DNA from: Plasmopara viticola
Taxonomy: Eukaryota > Oomycota > Peronosporomycetes > Peronosporales > Peronosporaceae
DNA length: 64,000 nucleotides
Direction of reading: 5' to 3'
Assembly: GCA_001695595.3 (NCBI GenBank)
Contig: MBPM02000002.1
Location: 1,178,001-1,242,000, forward strand
Part shown: piece by piece, positions 47,374-58,900 of the stretch
How the letters are laid out: every line of letters starts with the position of its first letter
How positions within the stretch are numbered: the first letter of the stretch is position 1
Made by a program: the position numbers and the translations under genes
The notes under the pieces: generated by a model
The model's input: the letters and a program-made list of their open reading frames with translations, nothing else
The model's database searches: none
What the model was told of the DNA's origin: nothing

Positions 47374-48508
47374 TTACTCGTTCTCGCCACCTTGCTCCAA
47401 AGCCTCCATCTCTTGTTGGCGCTTTAATTCTAACGCAGCCAAACGATCTTCGTCAGTAAGCATTCTACCGTCGAGGTGTGTGAGTGTCGGTGCGAGCAAG
47501 ATGATGGACTGGCGATAGTCTTTTGCTTGAGTCACGGGATTTCCGACTAAATTTAGTGACGTCAGCTTGCTAAGGTGTTGCAGTTGCTGAATAGACTCAA
47601 GCGATTCAATCTGCAATTCAAAAGGAGACGCTTAGTCCACACCCTGAAATCAAACAAAAAAGGAAGAGTAGGAATTCCTTACGTAGTTCTGCTGAATCGA
47701 CAACGTCTTTAGTGCCGACAGGTTTTCAATGCCGCTCATTGAGGTGAGTTTATTGTCATCCTAGACCAGATTTGATACATCACAGTAAGCAATCGCTTTT
47801 TAGTGAAATTGAGATTTGACAAGGTCAAGTTACCAGGTGCAGCGTTTCCAGCCTTGGCGCGGTATCACTCGCAAGACTGCTAACATCTTCAATGTCATTG
47901 CGTGCTGCTTCCAAAGTGATCAAGGACGGCACATTTTGCAAGCCCACAAGGCTTGTCAAACTATTCCCTGTGAAGGCAGTAGAATGTGTAAGATTGCAAC
48001 GCTACACGCATTTATTCGACAGCAAAACCATTGATCTTTAGCACTGAAAGAGAGTCCGATTTCAGGCTTTGTAATGCTATGATCTGGTTCTCAGAGACAT
48101 CAAGCGACTACGCCATTGCTAATGTAAGTCTAACACGACAATGCTATACAATGTTGTCGTGCTTTACCTGCAAGTACGGTTGTGGAAAAGTTGGAGTTGC
48201 TGTGAGGGCATTATTCGATAGATCCACACACACTAAATATGGGAGGTCTGAAAGTGGTGAAGCTTCGCTGATTTGGTTTTTGGAAACGTTCACGTAGAGT
48301 AAGTGCGAGTAGCTCTTAATCGGCTCCAAATCCACCAGGCCTTTCCCCTGAGTAAACACGCAAATCGTGAGTTTAAATGGCCATGAATCCTAGCATCTGA
48401 ACGTACAATAACATCGAGAGCTGTGAACGCGTAGCCAGAGTCATCCACGACACGATCAATCCGTGACAATCCCTCCATGTATACTTGAACGTGATTCTCC
48501 TCGAGCAT
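47374..48508 (-). CDS. LRRC23: Leucine-rich repeat protein, LRRC23-like (axonemal radial spoke)
   Basis: Six exons are inferred on the minus strand: 48508-48407, 48347-48168, 48107-48029, 47967-47834, 47760-47683 and 47610-47374, giving 269 residues. Phases are 0, 0, 1, 0, 0 and the total divides by three. Splicing produces an unbroken run of LRRs: LLYVNVSKNQI, LQSLDVSENQI, LKINGNSLTSLVGL, LHLDDNKLTSMSGI, LSIQQNYIESL and SLNLVGNPV. An LRR cap (YRQSIILLAPTLTHLDG) and an acidic helical tail follow. The SYxHLxYV segment near the N-terminus and the YRQ...LxxLD cap resemble LRRC23, a radial-spoke protein of motile flagella. The donor after AATG at 48028 (GTTTTG) is weak, so that junction is less sure. 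The gene is tail-to-tail with TCP1, 74 bp apart. Confidence 0.8.
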
Positions 48509-48656
48509 TTTTGGTGCAGATTATCTGTCGTCGTCTCTTCTAGCAGCCTTTCTTTCCTCGTCTTTCAATGAAGTCTACAGCGAGAGGTCACCTTAAAACC
48601 GTCTGTAACCAAACATCGAGTTGCTTGTAACACAATTCTACACTTGGTCAAGCATC

Positions 48657-50147
48657 ATGTTAACCCTGTCTAGTCCACAACACCAGGCATCTCTACTTCC
48701 TGCTGAGGCTATTTTAACAGACGATGACTCGGACTGTATGCTTAGCTTACTTACAATGCTTTTTGTATAGCTCCTATATTTAATCTCTATCGTGTGTAGA
48801 TTTGCCGTGGCAGATCGCCTTTCGAGTTAAGTTTCCAAGTGAGAAGCTTGGCTTGCGCTTCCACCCGGCCCAGACTCCGGACACCGGCAATGGTGTATAC
48901 ACAATTCGTTTACTGGAGCTTACTAAGGTAAAGTAGTCAAAGCTGGAACTTCCAAGTGCTGAAGTTCAAAGTATGGGTGCAGGGCTCTGACGGTAGTGGG
49001 CCAGCTCAACGGTACAATAAGCACTTGCAGCCCGGTCAAGAACACTTAACGTTGCGGCCTGGACTCTATCTAACCCACATAAATGACTCCCATCTGGTCG
49101 AAACTTCTTGCGAAGAGATTATTCAATGGTAAGGTATTTAACAAAAAATTGCTCACATACCCTCTCATTCCAAGTGCAATGCTGCTGCAGCCTACAAGCC
49201 ACTCCGCGGCCTATTACTCTCCGCTTTGTTGATGTTGAAGCCGGTGTCGTCACACGGCACGAGATTCAAACCTTGTTGCAAAAAGACGGCGATATACTGT
49301 CTGCTGCCATCGCTCAACAACCAGGAGCCCAGCAATCTTCTTCACGACGACAACCATCTGCCTCTACTAACTTTACAAAAGACCCCACGTACAAAATTAT
49401 ACTACTGGGCACTGCAGGAGTGGGCAAAAGCAGTCTCTTAGCCGTGGCGACACATGGTGACGACGCTTACACGGTGCTGCGTTGACATTTAAGCAGCTTT
49501 CCATTTCAAGTACCAACGAGTTTGTGTATCTGTAGAACCGACGTTCTCCAACGCTGGAGGCGGAGTTTGGTACCATAGAATTTCCCGATCCGAACGATGA
49601 CACTGGCACAAAAGTGCTCACAGCTCGCATTTGGGACACGGCCGGTCAAGAGCGCTTTCGTGCCATCACACGGTCGCACTACCGTCGTGCAGACGGTGCT
49701 CTGCTTGTGTATGACGTCAGTGATGCTCAAAGTTTCGAGCGCCTCGGTGAGTGGCTTCTTACGCTGCATGAAACGGCAGGCGACTCACTCTCAGCAGCGA
49801 TGGTACTCGAGAACAAAGTCGACAAGTTACCGACAGGAGCACGACCGGTTGAGTACGCACAGTCGGACAAGGTCCATGCCTTTTGTGAAACCCAAAATCT
49901 TCTTTTTGCGCGTACTACGGCCAAACAGAACGCCCGAGCACGGGAATGGGATGGAGCACTCAGTGTGTTTGACGCTGTCCAGCGTTTGGTACTTCATATT
50001 CACGAGAGCCGCACACGTCCAGCAATAAACTCTCCCGAGCAGGAACATGTCGACGTGACCGACGACAAGATGGAGCCTGTCGTACTGATTGAAGATGTCA
50101 TCACCACGCCCAAGGCGATAGAAAAGTGTGGTGGCTGCAATACGTAG
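48657..50147 (+). CDS. PDZ-like domain fused to a Rab/Ras-type small GTPase
   Basis: Five exons are proposed: 48657-48735, 48800-48927, 48965-49128, 49191-49473 and 49536-50147, giving 421 residues with matching phases. The N-terminal part (about 28-140) contains PWQIAFRVKFPSEKLGLRF, a LRPGLYLTHIND segment and PRPITLRF, an order typical of a PDZ domain. The GTPase (about 188-380) has G1 GTAGVGKS (197-204), SPTLEAEF in the switch I region, G3 DTAGQE (252-257), G4 NKVD (311-314) and G5-like TTAK (345-348). G3 keeps the catalytic Gln. The tail ends KCGGCNT, with two cysteines that might be prenylated, although it is not a standard CAAX or CC end. Intron 2 would be only 37 bp, which is short, so a frameshift there is an alternative. 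It probably acts in membrane traffic. The exact partner is unknown. Confidence 0.72.
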
Positions 50148-50542
50148 TAGGATAGGCTCGACAATAAATAATTGCTACTACAGTTGATTTCTACTACATG
50201 TTTGGTCGCACATACTTCTTACACCCAATGCTATGAGATAAAAACCCTGAAGGACCATAAATTGTTTCTTGTCGGATGGCCGTATCGTGCGTGAGAAACG
50301 ACAGTGTCGCTCTCTGCCTCTCGGAGGCTTACGGAGGCTCAGGCACTTCTAGCGGAGGGCACGCAGTGTCCCCCTCCATCCAAGATTTAGTACACAAACA
50401 CGTATGATACACTGAGAAGGATTTCTAATATCAAGCATTTTTTAGAAGCAATAGAATACGTGTGGACCACCCTCCACTCGCCCATAAGCTCGAAACCTAT
50501 TGGGAATTCATTGCACGCACGTCGCTTCCTGCGCACTGCACC
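50148..50542. other. Intergenic, no gene seen
   Basis: This is the spacer between the GTPase stop and the RING gene start, both on the plus strand. It likely holds the 3' UTR of the first and the promoter of the second. Confidence 0.6.
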
Positions 50543-52321
50543 ATGAGTCTCTTGCAGTCATTGCCAGCGCTCCTACTGGCAATGCATGCATATGCTACTT
50601 TTGCACTCGTGATTGAGAGGTACGCACGCATACTATCATTGCGAAGTAATATGCTCACAGGGTACGCTTATCTTTACGACAGCCCGAACTGTCGACTGAT
50701 GACGCATGTGTACGTATTTATATTTTACTACTCGAGTCAGCGTACGTGCCAATTGACCTTTCACAACTATGTTCTATGCAGCTCCGGTGAGTTTACAAAC
50801 CTTACATTGCTGGAAAATGGCGGTTTGCGCAACTTGGACGTCGTACCAGGTATTGTTATCGAAAATTTACTGCTTTTTTTCTCTGTAGTTTTCATTAAAA
50901 GGCGTCGTGGGTGGCCAGTGTCGCCTTTTACGGCATGTGAGCCACTGCATGGTCAGGACTTGACGGGTAAAGTGGCGCTTGTGCTGCGTGGCGGATGCAA
51001 CTTTGTGGACAAAGTGTGGCACGCACAACAAGCTCACGCAGCTGCTGTTGTGATGATGGACAGCGAGCTACGACACGAGTATGACTGAAACAGAGTCATT
51101 GTTGTCGCTATGAGGATCGTGGTTTTGATTGTAATCTTGTGCTGCAGGCCGCCGTATCACATTGTTATGATGAAAGATAACACGGCCGGTACTATTCGCA
51201 TCCCGTCCGTCTTTATCTCTTACGTGTCTGGCGAGTGGCTGCTTGACGCCTTAAGTCGCACTGCACCGTGGAACCCGCTGCAGATAACGCTTGATACGAA
51301 TGGAGAATGTGAGTCGTTTGGCGAGGGCATTGATTTTTTTTCAAAGTGAGTCATTTGTATGGAATGTTGCTATTGTTATTGACACAGTGCCACAAGCATC
51401 AACGTCGAATCGATTGTTGAAGCGCGTAATCGCATATATTTTCCTCATTTCTATCGTCTGCGCATTTTCTAGTGGACTTAGTCTACTGTCGTCGGCAATA
51501 TTTCGATGGATTGGCAAGACCCGTCGAACGCGAGCGGCGAAGAAGCTGCCGGTTGCTAAATATGAGCGCAACATGCAGCGATCACTATTGGAACATTTGG
51601 TGGACGAGGAATATGTGCTGGATCGCATTTCATTCACGGAAATCGAGAAAGATTCTGCAGCAAGCACAATACGTGGAGAAACAGAAGCTACTTTCACTTC
51701 CGTCAGAGGTAGCACAAACTCTGGAGACGCAGTCCTGGATGCTCACATGCACTTTAAAAAGGATGAAACGACAGATCTGCAAAGGAAGGATCCAGTAAAG
51801 GACGGAACAACGTATCGGGGCTCAGCTGACTCGGATGTAGAGACGTGCTCCATTTGTTTGGATGATTTTGAAGACGGAGCGGATGTAAAACTTCTTCCTT
51901 GTCAGCACTTTTTCCATGTAAATTGCATCAACCCATGGCTTGAAGGACGGAGTGGACGTTGTCCACTGTGCAAGCAGGATGCTATTGCTACAAGTACGTT
52001 TTATTTTGTTGGTCCATTGGGTAAGCTGTTGTGCCTAAAACATCGAAAATTTTTGACCTTATCTTAGTTGTTGGAGCATCCAAAAAAATATTCGGCTTTT
52101 CATTGCCGCGAATTGACCAGATCCTTCAACAGGAACAGGTGCGTTAGCGTGTCTTCAAACCTTTTTGATATATCAAGTCGATTGTTTCTCTGATATCGTT
52201 TGCGTCATTGTGATGCTGTTCACAGTGGGTCCATACCTTCTTGCTTATGCTACCTGCAAGTTTGATTAGCTGCTTAATTGTCAACGCCGCCGCCTCTATT
52301 ATCAGCACCATGTGGCCTTAA
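50543..52321 (+). CDS. PA-TM-RING E3 ubiquitin ligase (RNF13/GRAIL-like)
   Basis: Seven exons are proposed: 50543-50709, 50782-50849, 50889-51078, 51148-51308, 51388-51993, 52068-52138 and 52226-52321, giving 452 residues with consistent phases. The N-terminus is hydrophobic (SLLQSLPALLLAMHAYATFAL), fitting a signal peptide. A protease-associated domain follows: TACEPL, VALVLRGGCNFVDKV and IRIPSVFISY. One membrane helix lies at about 206-230 (VIAYIFLISIVCAFSSG). A RING-H2 finger sits at about 349-392: CSICLDD...LPCQHFFHVNC...CPLC. The final exon is strongly hydrophobic (HTFLLMLPASLISCLIV) and may be a second membrane segment, unlike most of the family. PA-TM-RING ligases sit in endosomal or secretory membranes and ubiquitinate membrane cargo. 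Exons 1-3 are less certain because the frame stays open through their introns. Confidence 0.75.
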
Positions 52322-52494
52322 AGTGAGATCCTCTGCGTAACACCTTTATCAAGTATTCGTTCATGTATCAGTCGAGAGGGAAGCAAGACGGAGACAGTTC
52401 GTATTTATCTATAAAATTCTCTTAGCAAAAGTCTTTAATGAATGAGTTGTTTTTGTGCTTCTTCATTTGCTGCTGGCTTTCGGCTCATTCTTGG

Positions 52495-55400
52495 TCATGC
52501 AACGCGCTTCGCATTTTTTGCCTTGTGACGTCCCGACCACCAGCTACGAAAGCCTCTTTTCTGAGCAAGGTCGTCTCTAGACTTGTTTCCTGTCTTGCTT
52601 CGCCATTGCCACCAGCTTCTCTTTGGCTCAGCAATCGGACGCTGGGACCAGCGACGGAGTTTAACAAAGGCATATCGAAGCTGTGTCTTAGAGGAAGTCA
52701 TCTGATGAAACTTGTTGGCTCCGAGTAGTTTAAAGATCGAGAGTGCTGCCTTAAATGGATCGGCATACGAAGCAACGAGAGCCTCTTCATGCTGCAGATC
52801 CGTAGGTTTGGGGCCAAAGATGACGCGTTTCGATTCAGAGATTTCTGGAACAATGGTTGCGTTGGCATCAAATGTCTCGGACTTACCGCGCAACCCTCGC
52901 TGGATGAGTTGCAGTGCATCCGTACTTGTAAGCCGAGAAATGTATATGAAGAATGTCGCTGCGAGCAAGACAAGCATGGCCACAAATTGCTTGCGACCCG
53001 CAACTTGCAAAAAGACAAACGCTAGAACGACCTCAAACAGTATCAAGCACACGAACGTAAGCTCACGAGCCGTTTCGGCAATATGGCCTCGGCCAGGACT
53101 GTAGGGAAGCACATACAACGCGTTGTACTTTGTCGTAAAGAGCTTGACGTAGAAATAAACAGCTCCGAACGGAGTGATGATTGGCGTGATGACTGTGCCA
53201 AACAGGATTACAAGAAAGACGCTCAGTATCAGCGCGTACTCGTGGCCGTAAGAAAAAGCACTCGGTTGTAGCGCCTTTTGCACCTCCTCGGACGTAACCG
53301 AGCGCGCATGGAGCCACGGTTGCAATGCTATCGTATCTGCACATCGAGTGATGTCGACGATGCCCCCGAGAAATGTACGCTGGCAAACGTACGAGATGAA
53401 GAATGTACCGGACACCTTGTAAAGGAACGACTCGATGTACGACCGACCCCCCGTCTTTTCAATATCCGACAGCGCCAAATAGACTGCAGTGACACCGATG
53501 CTGGGCAATATGACTGAGCTCTAAAAGCCGACCATTAGTCGCTAAGAATTACCATGGCAAAGTGCCAACAACGTACCACAACGAGGTACATGAAACCTTT
53601 GACGAGAAAGCTTTTGACTCGCTGAGAGTAGCTAAATGAAGGCTCAGACATTGTAATTTGATCTAGAAATGCCAGCAAACACCAATTTACCACAATCTAC
53701 AGCATTCACGCGGGTCAAGAATAAAGTTATGCAACGACAAAAGATGCTTCAAGACTCACCAAAAGCAGTGACGGTAGATACGATGCCACGATTGAAAGCA
53801 AAAGCGTGTTGTGTTGATAAAAGCCTCGATACACATCGCTGCTTGAATCGAGCTTAATGAACATAAGCACCGCTGTGGGTGTCGAGAACATGAGCAGCAA
53901 GAGCAGCGTAGCCAGCTGTCGCAGCCAAAAGTCAAGGACTCTGCGCACCGTTGATGGTCGATAAGCGAGGTTCTGCCAAATCACATCGTCAGGTTCAGGG
54001 GCACTCTTGAGCACGACGTTTTGCAGCACAGGATCAAGTTCTTGTCGAACGGCACATTCGGGTCTCCGCAACAAAGCCAGCACATGGTCTTGAGCTTCTT
54101 TATAAAAGAGAGAGTCTGCACCATTTGCCAAACGACCAAGGCACGTCTGAGCACGGACGGTCCGGACAAAGGTGTTGCGAGTAGCCGTGGAGTCGAAGAT
54201 TACAAAGGCAGCGCCCATACATGTCTGCTTGCTAAACTCTGCCAGTGCGTCTTCTGGAAAAAATTCAAGTTCTTCTTGCAAGCCGAAAATTTGCCGTGCT
54301 GTAATCCAATCGTACGCTTCATCAGGATCGTCCTCGACTAGACTCTGGTACAACGTTCCAGCGTGGCTGTCGGCTTTGCTACCTCGGGCGCACTGGACGC
54401 TGTGTTTTGGACAACAACACGTGCAGCAGTAGCAGCAACACTCCGTCACGTTCGTATGGCGGTACATGTACCGAGCAGGCTTGCAGCGCAAATGCCACCA
54501 CGCCACCTGAAGAAACGCGGGGGCCGTGACCGAGCCAGGACAACACAGGAGATTATACGACAAGGAGCCGTTTTCGTACGCTTTATCAAAAGCCAAAATC
54601 CGACTGAGCTTCTCGGAAAGCACTTTTCGTCGTTCAAGCAGCTCGTACACTGCGCTGAGATCTTGTAATACTGTGACTTCATGCACGGCACCTTCACGAG
54701 GCATAGCAGTACGTAGCACATCAAGTAACGAGTGCCGCGTCGTGTCGAGCGGCAGTCCGTGCTGGATAAAAATACTGCGAGCGCCCACGATATGTTTGGC
54801 TCGTCTTCGGAGCGTAGAAGCCACTTCCTGTTGTCTCCGCAAGAGACGAAGTACAGCAAAAGCGACGAGATAGCAATAGACGACGTGGACCCAGTACCAA
54901 TTACTATGGAGCGGAACGTTGCTGAACGTCGTTGCTTGGTACGTATCTCCTCCCACCTGTCTCCGAGTACTACCCGGGATGTAATTCTATACTCGCAGCA
55001 AGGTGGTGGAATGAGCCACTTACTATTATAACCAGCGCAGTCGTCTACGTACCACTGGTAGCATGACGGTAAGACTAAAGAAGCTGAGGAGTGCAAACAA
55101 ATGTCCGCAATCTCGATGAAACCCCATGAGAAGGGCTGCTGGGATCCCACACGTCGAGCTTACGTAGTCTCCAGTACACGAAATGTTCCAAAACTTCTTG
55201 ATCCGTTCCATTAACGTCGATCCGTGGAGCTCGTGATACTTTGCAGTGTATACATTGAGGGAAATCGCGTCATAGTTACACCGTTCAAAGAGCGTTTCTT
55301 GGCCGCCCGTCGACGTGGGTGAAGGTAGACGACGAGAAGCAAAAAAGGTCATGCCAGCCAAAAAAAGCAGACTATTAAACAATAGTTGATACCAAATGCC

Positions 55401-55829
55401 TTGCCATCCACCTTCGCTCCCTGCAGCAATCGACACAACGGATCGTTCGGCTTCAAGTTGATAATACTTGCTAACGTTTACGCCTCGCAACCCATAGTCG
55501 AGATAGAAGCGTCCTGGTACTTTGCCAAAAAGCGAAAACTTTTGCGTGTGCTTTGTGGGTCGCGTAGCATTTACTGCGTGCCTAAAGTTGAGCGAGTTTG
55601 GGACCACAAGCGAACGCATGGCCGTGCCATTGCTATCAGTCAACATGAGATCCACAAACATTGGGGGAGCATTTGGAGGGACCCACGTGTCCACTCGAAG
55701 CTCTACACGACCATGAAGCATCACGGTCGTGACACCTGAAGGCACGTGGACGACACTAAGGTCATCACTATGCGCTCTGGTAGCCAGAAGTCCTACAAAG
55801 GTTATACCGCTGAATAAAAAGCGAGTCAT
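52495..55829 (-). CDS. OSCA/TMEM63 family mechanosensitive cation channel with N-terminal ectodomain
   Basis: Four exons, 55829-55053, 54956-53760, 53696-53577 and 53520-52495, join in phase 0 and give 1039 residues. A signal peptide (residues 1-21) is followed by about 150 residues with N-glycosylation-type sites and no membrane helix, then a first membrane segment (about 170-190, LLFNSLLFLAGMTFF). The family core follows: a second helix, WYWVHVVYCYLVAFAVL, a long cytosolic domain (ARSIFIQHGLP..., ending DDVIWQNLAYRP), then a series of helices including LLLLLMFSTPTAVLMFI, SYLPSLLLIVVNWCLL, FGTVITPIITPFGAVYF and LLAATFFIYI. In plants and animals OSCA/TMEM63 proteins are stretch- or osmotic-gated cation channels. 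Introns are 96, 63 and 56 bp. The long ectodomain is unusual for the family. Confidence 0.88.
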
Positions 55830-55917
55830 TCAGCAAGATCCTGTTTCTCAATACAAATAGACTGACTGTTCCCGGAAGGACGCAAATGGATTTGCGCCAC
55901 CGAGAGCCTCCGCCTCA

Positions 55918-58900
55918 TCAAAAGTCTAGTACCCTCGTACCCTCTAAACGTACACATCGCTCCTTCTTTAGTGTTGCATAAATCTGACAAGCACGTTCAA
56001 AATCTCGACCTCTCCCTGACCGACGAAGAAGTAAGTCGTAGAATTCTTGTCGGAGCTGTAGTAGCTGCAATGCATAAACCGCTCGAGTCTTGTCGGTGGA
56101 TGCAAGTGCGTGAATCGTATACACTGGAGAAGATAAAGACGACGTCAACGAATCGTCGTAAATGGCCTTGATAGCAGTATCAAATGATGAGTCTAGTGCT
56201 TGCCACTGAAGCGCAAGAACTCGCCACTTCTTGTCCTCAATGTCTTTTTGAATCATAAAGGCTTGATCACGAGACTCGCCACTTTGGTTTTGCAAAGGAA
56301 CGTAGGTTGATATGCTCACAAGGCCATTACGCAAGAGAAGCAAAGCCACGGATGTAAATACACGCAGCGGCATCATTACTTGGAGCTCTCGTTGGCGCAA
56401 TGAGTTGTGAAAGATATTTTTCAACTCTCGCTCGGATAGACCAATCGAGAGCGGTAGGATAGTGTCGACAAACGCCGACTCATCGAGCAGCTTCATTGAA
56501 GTCGTGCTAGTCGACGCTGCAAGGTGAAAAAGTTCGTGAATCCAGTATAAAAGGAGATGAAATTGGTTCATTTCACGGCGAAAGCTTGAAAGCAGCGCTA
56601 ACACATCGTCGAAATAGACCCATTTGACGTCTGTTGAAAGAGAGGACTGTCTTGGCAAGAAGCGAGATTGCAAGGGCCGGGACATGGGGCTTTGTGGTGC
56701 ATGAACGTTGTTCGATTGGCATTGGTTGGGATTCACTGGCCGCACTATTGGCCTAACACAATCGGGTGAGCCTTTAGGACGTTGACAATAAGGTGCAAGT
56801 CTCTGGCTGGGAACTTGTTCTGCATCGTCCGCTTCAAAGGTCGAGACTGCAGTAGCAAGAGTGTAAGGGTCTACAAAGTCAATAGCTTTGAGTTGGTGCC
56901 AGCCGCTCGTAGGTAGATACTGACGATAGACAGCGTTTTCAACCTCAGTCACGACCTTGTCACTCTCTAGTATATGCTTTTCGTCTTTCACTCGAAACAG
57001 TATTTTGGCGAGTTCGAGAACATGGGGAAAGTCAATGATCTCGCGCATGGTGACGGGATGAAACATTGGCTGGCGATGTTGCGTGGAAGTGGCCGAACCT
57101 GCTGGGCATTCGTCCAGTGGCAGGCGGTGTGCGCAGAGGTATCGACATAGGCAGCAAAATTTAAGCTCCTCTTCCGATCGTTCCTTCAGCATAAAGTCCT
57201 GGAAACGCTTGACATCTGAGTCCATTGCAGCAAACATGTCGAGACTTTCCGTAAGATTGACCAGCGCTGCATCAACTAATTGTGGCAAACCCAATTGGTG
57301 GCGATAATGTTCTCGAATGAGCTGCTCCATATTTAAGTTAAGTGGCTGGTCAGAAACCAAAGCGTTCGAAATCAACTGAAATCGCTGCTGTCGCCATTCG
57401 CTAAAGGATAAAGCGAGATGGCAGTGCGAAGCTAGTAATTCTGCTTGCCGGAACGAAGGTAATTCCTTTAGCTTGCCTACGATCGTGTCGTACATGTCCG
57501 AGATAAAGTGCTTTAGCGAGAAGAGTCTCCTTGATTGGTCAAGTGATGTGAGTGTGAGCTTTAAAAGCGATTTCGTCTCGATAAACTCGTTGGTTGGAGC
57601 TGCATAATTGACTGCTGAATGCCACAAGGTGTTGGTGAGCACAACTTTTTCATACTTTTGCAATCGCATTGCATCTCGTGTCCCAAACACAATATCAAGA
57701 GGTTTACTTTCAACAGCGCTCTTGCCAGAAATGAGAGCGAGACATGAATCCTGAGCCATTTCGATATCTTTGTTTGCCAAATTCTGTAGCAAATCAGTCA
57801 AAGTCGTACCATCATCCTTCAGTAAGGTATTGACGTCGTGCATTGCCACTTCACGCTTGTCGTTCACTTCAAAGTCAGGTTCTAAAGCCAAGTCGAGCGA
57901 GCCTAAAAGAGCCTTGGCTTCTTTAATTGTTTGTTGAAAAGCCCTAAGGTCCTCCTTATTCTCTATCGCTTCCATAGTAATGCGAGCTTGGCAAACCCCA
58001 TCCATGCCAGTACTTTGAGCTGTTGCATAGCTCTGGAACCTTCCGTGATTGAATCCGATAATGACAGATGCTAGCTTACGAAATTTGGAGAGCAATGGCA
58101 TCAACATTTGTCTTGACTCCTTCCCTGCTACTTCATTGACTTCAATTGCTTTGCTAGTATCGTTGTCGTTGTCTGTGGTTGCAAATGTCTCGAGTTCGGT
58201 CATCGCTTCAAGTGACTGTATAGCATGAAGGGCAGGAGTGAATTCTGATGTTTTCGATCTCTCTGACAAGATGCATAACTCATCATGTCGGCGGTGAGAA
58301 TGCAGGTAAGCACGGACGGTGGCTTGCATACGCCGCACGGCTGCACTCTCTTTCTGCCGACGCCTTATTGTTCGCATGATTGCCCTGCGGTGCCAAAGTA
58401 GCCGACGATCGCGAAAGCTTCGATATAATCTCTGGATCGATCGAGCCGCTGCTTGTTTTTCTAGAAAAAGGGTAGCGCGAGCCTGCTCTTCTCGAGCTTT
58501 ATACTTTTTGAAGGCATCTTGTACTAAGTTTGCTGCTGCGTGCTTTTTTCGTGTAAACTCTTTAGCCTTCGAGTCGACGACTCGTGTGCTTATAGACGCA
58601 GAAGCACGCTGCCGTCTCCACTCTTCTTCGTCGTCGTCGAGCTCGCTTCCATTCTCCTGATTACATTCTTCATTGCGATTTCTGCGATAGGCAGAAGGCA
58701 GCAAATCATTTTCACGTGCAGCAAGGGCTGACAAAGCAGACCTTTTTTCCGAGTCTTCTAGCTCTTGAATCCGCTGTAAAAGCTGCTCCTTTTCGTAATG
58801 TAAACAATCACACTGTGCCTTCACTTCATCAAGTCGATCTTGCTGTTGGTTCGACTGGTGATTTCTTATTGAAAGCTGGTCCAAAAGACGAAACACCGCT

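Noticed and set aside
50620..50660. Extra 41-bp intron in exon 1 of the RING gene
   Set aside because: It has GT-AG ends, but removing it puts the next junctions out of phase, so the continuous exon was preferred.
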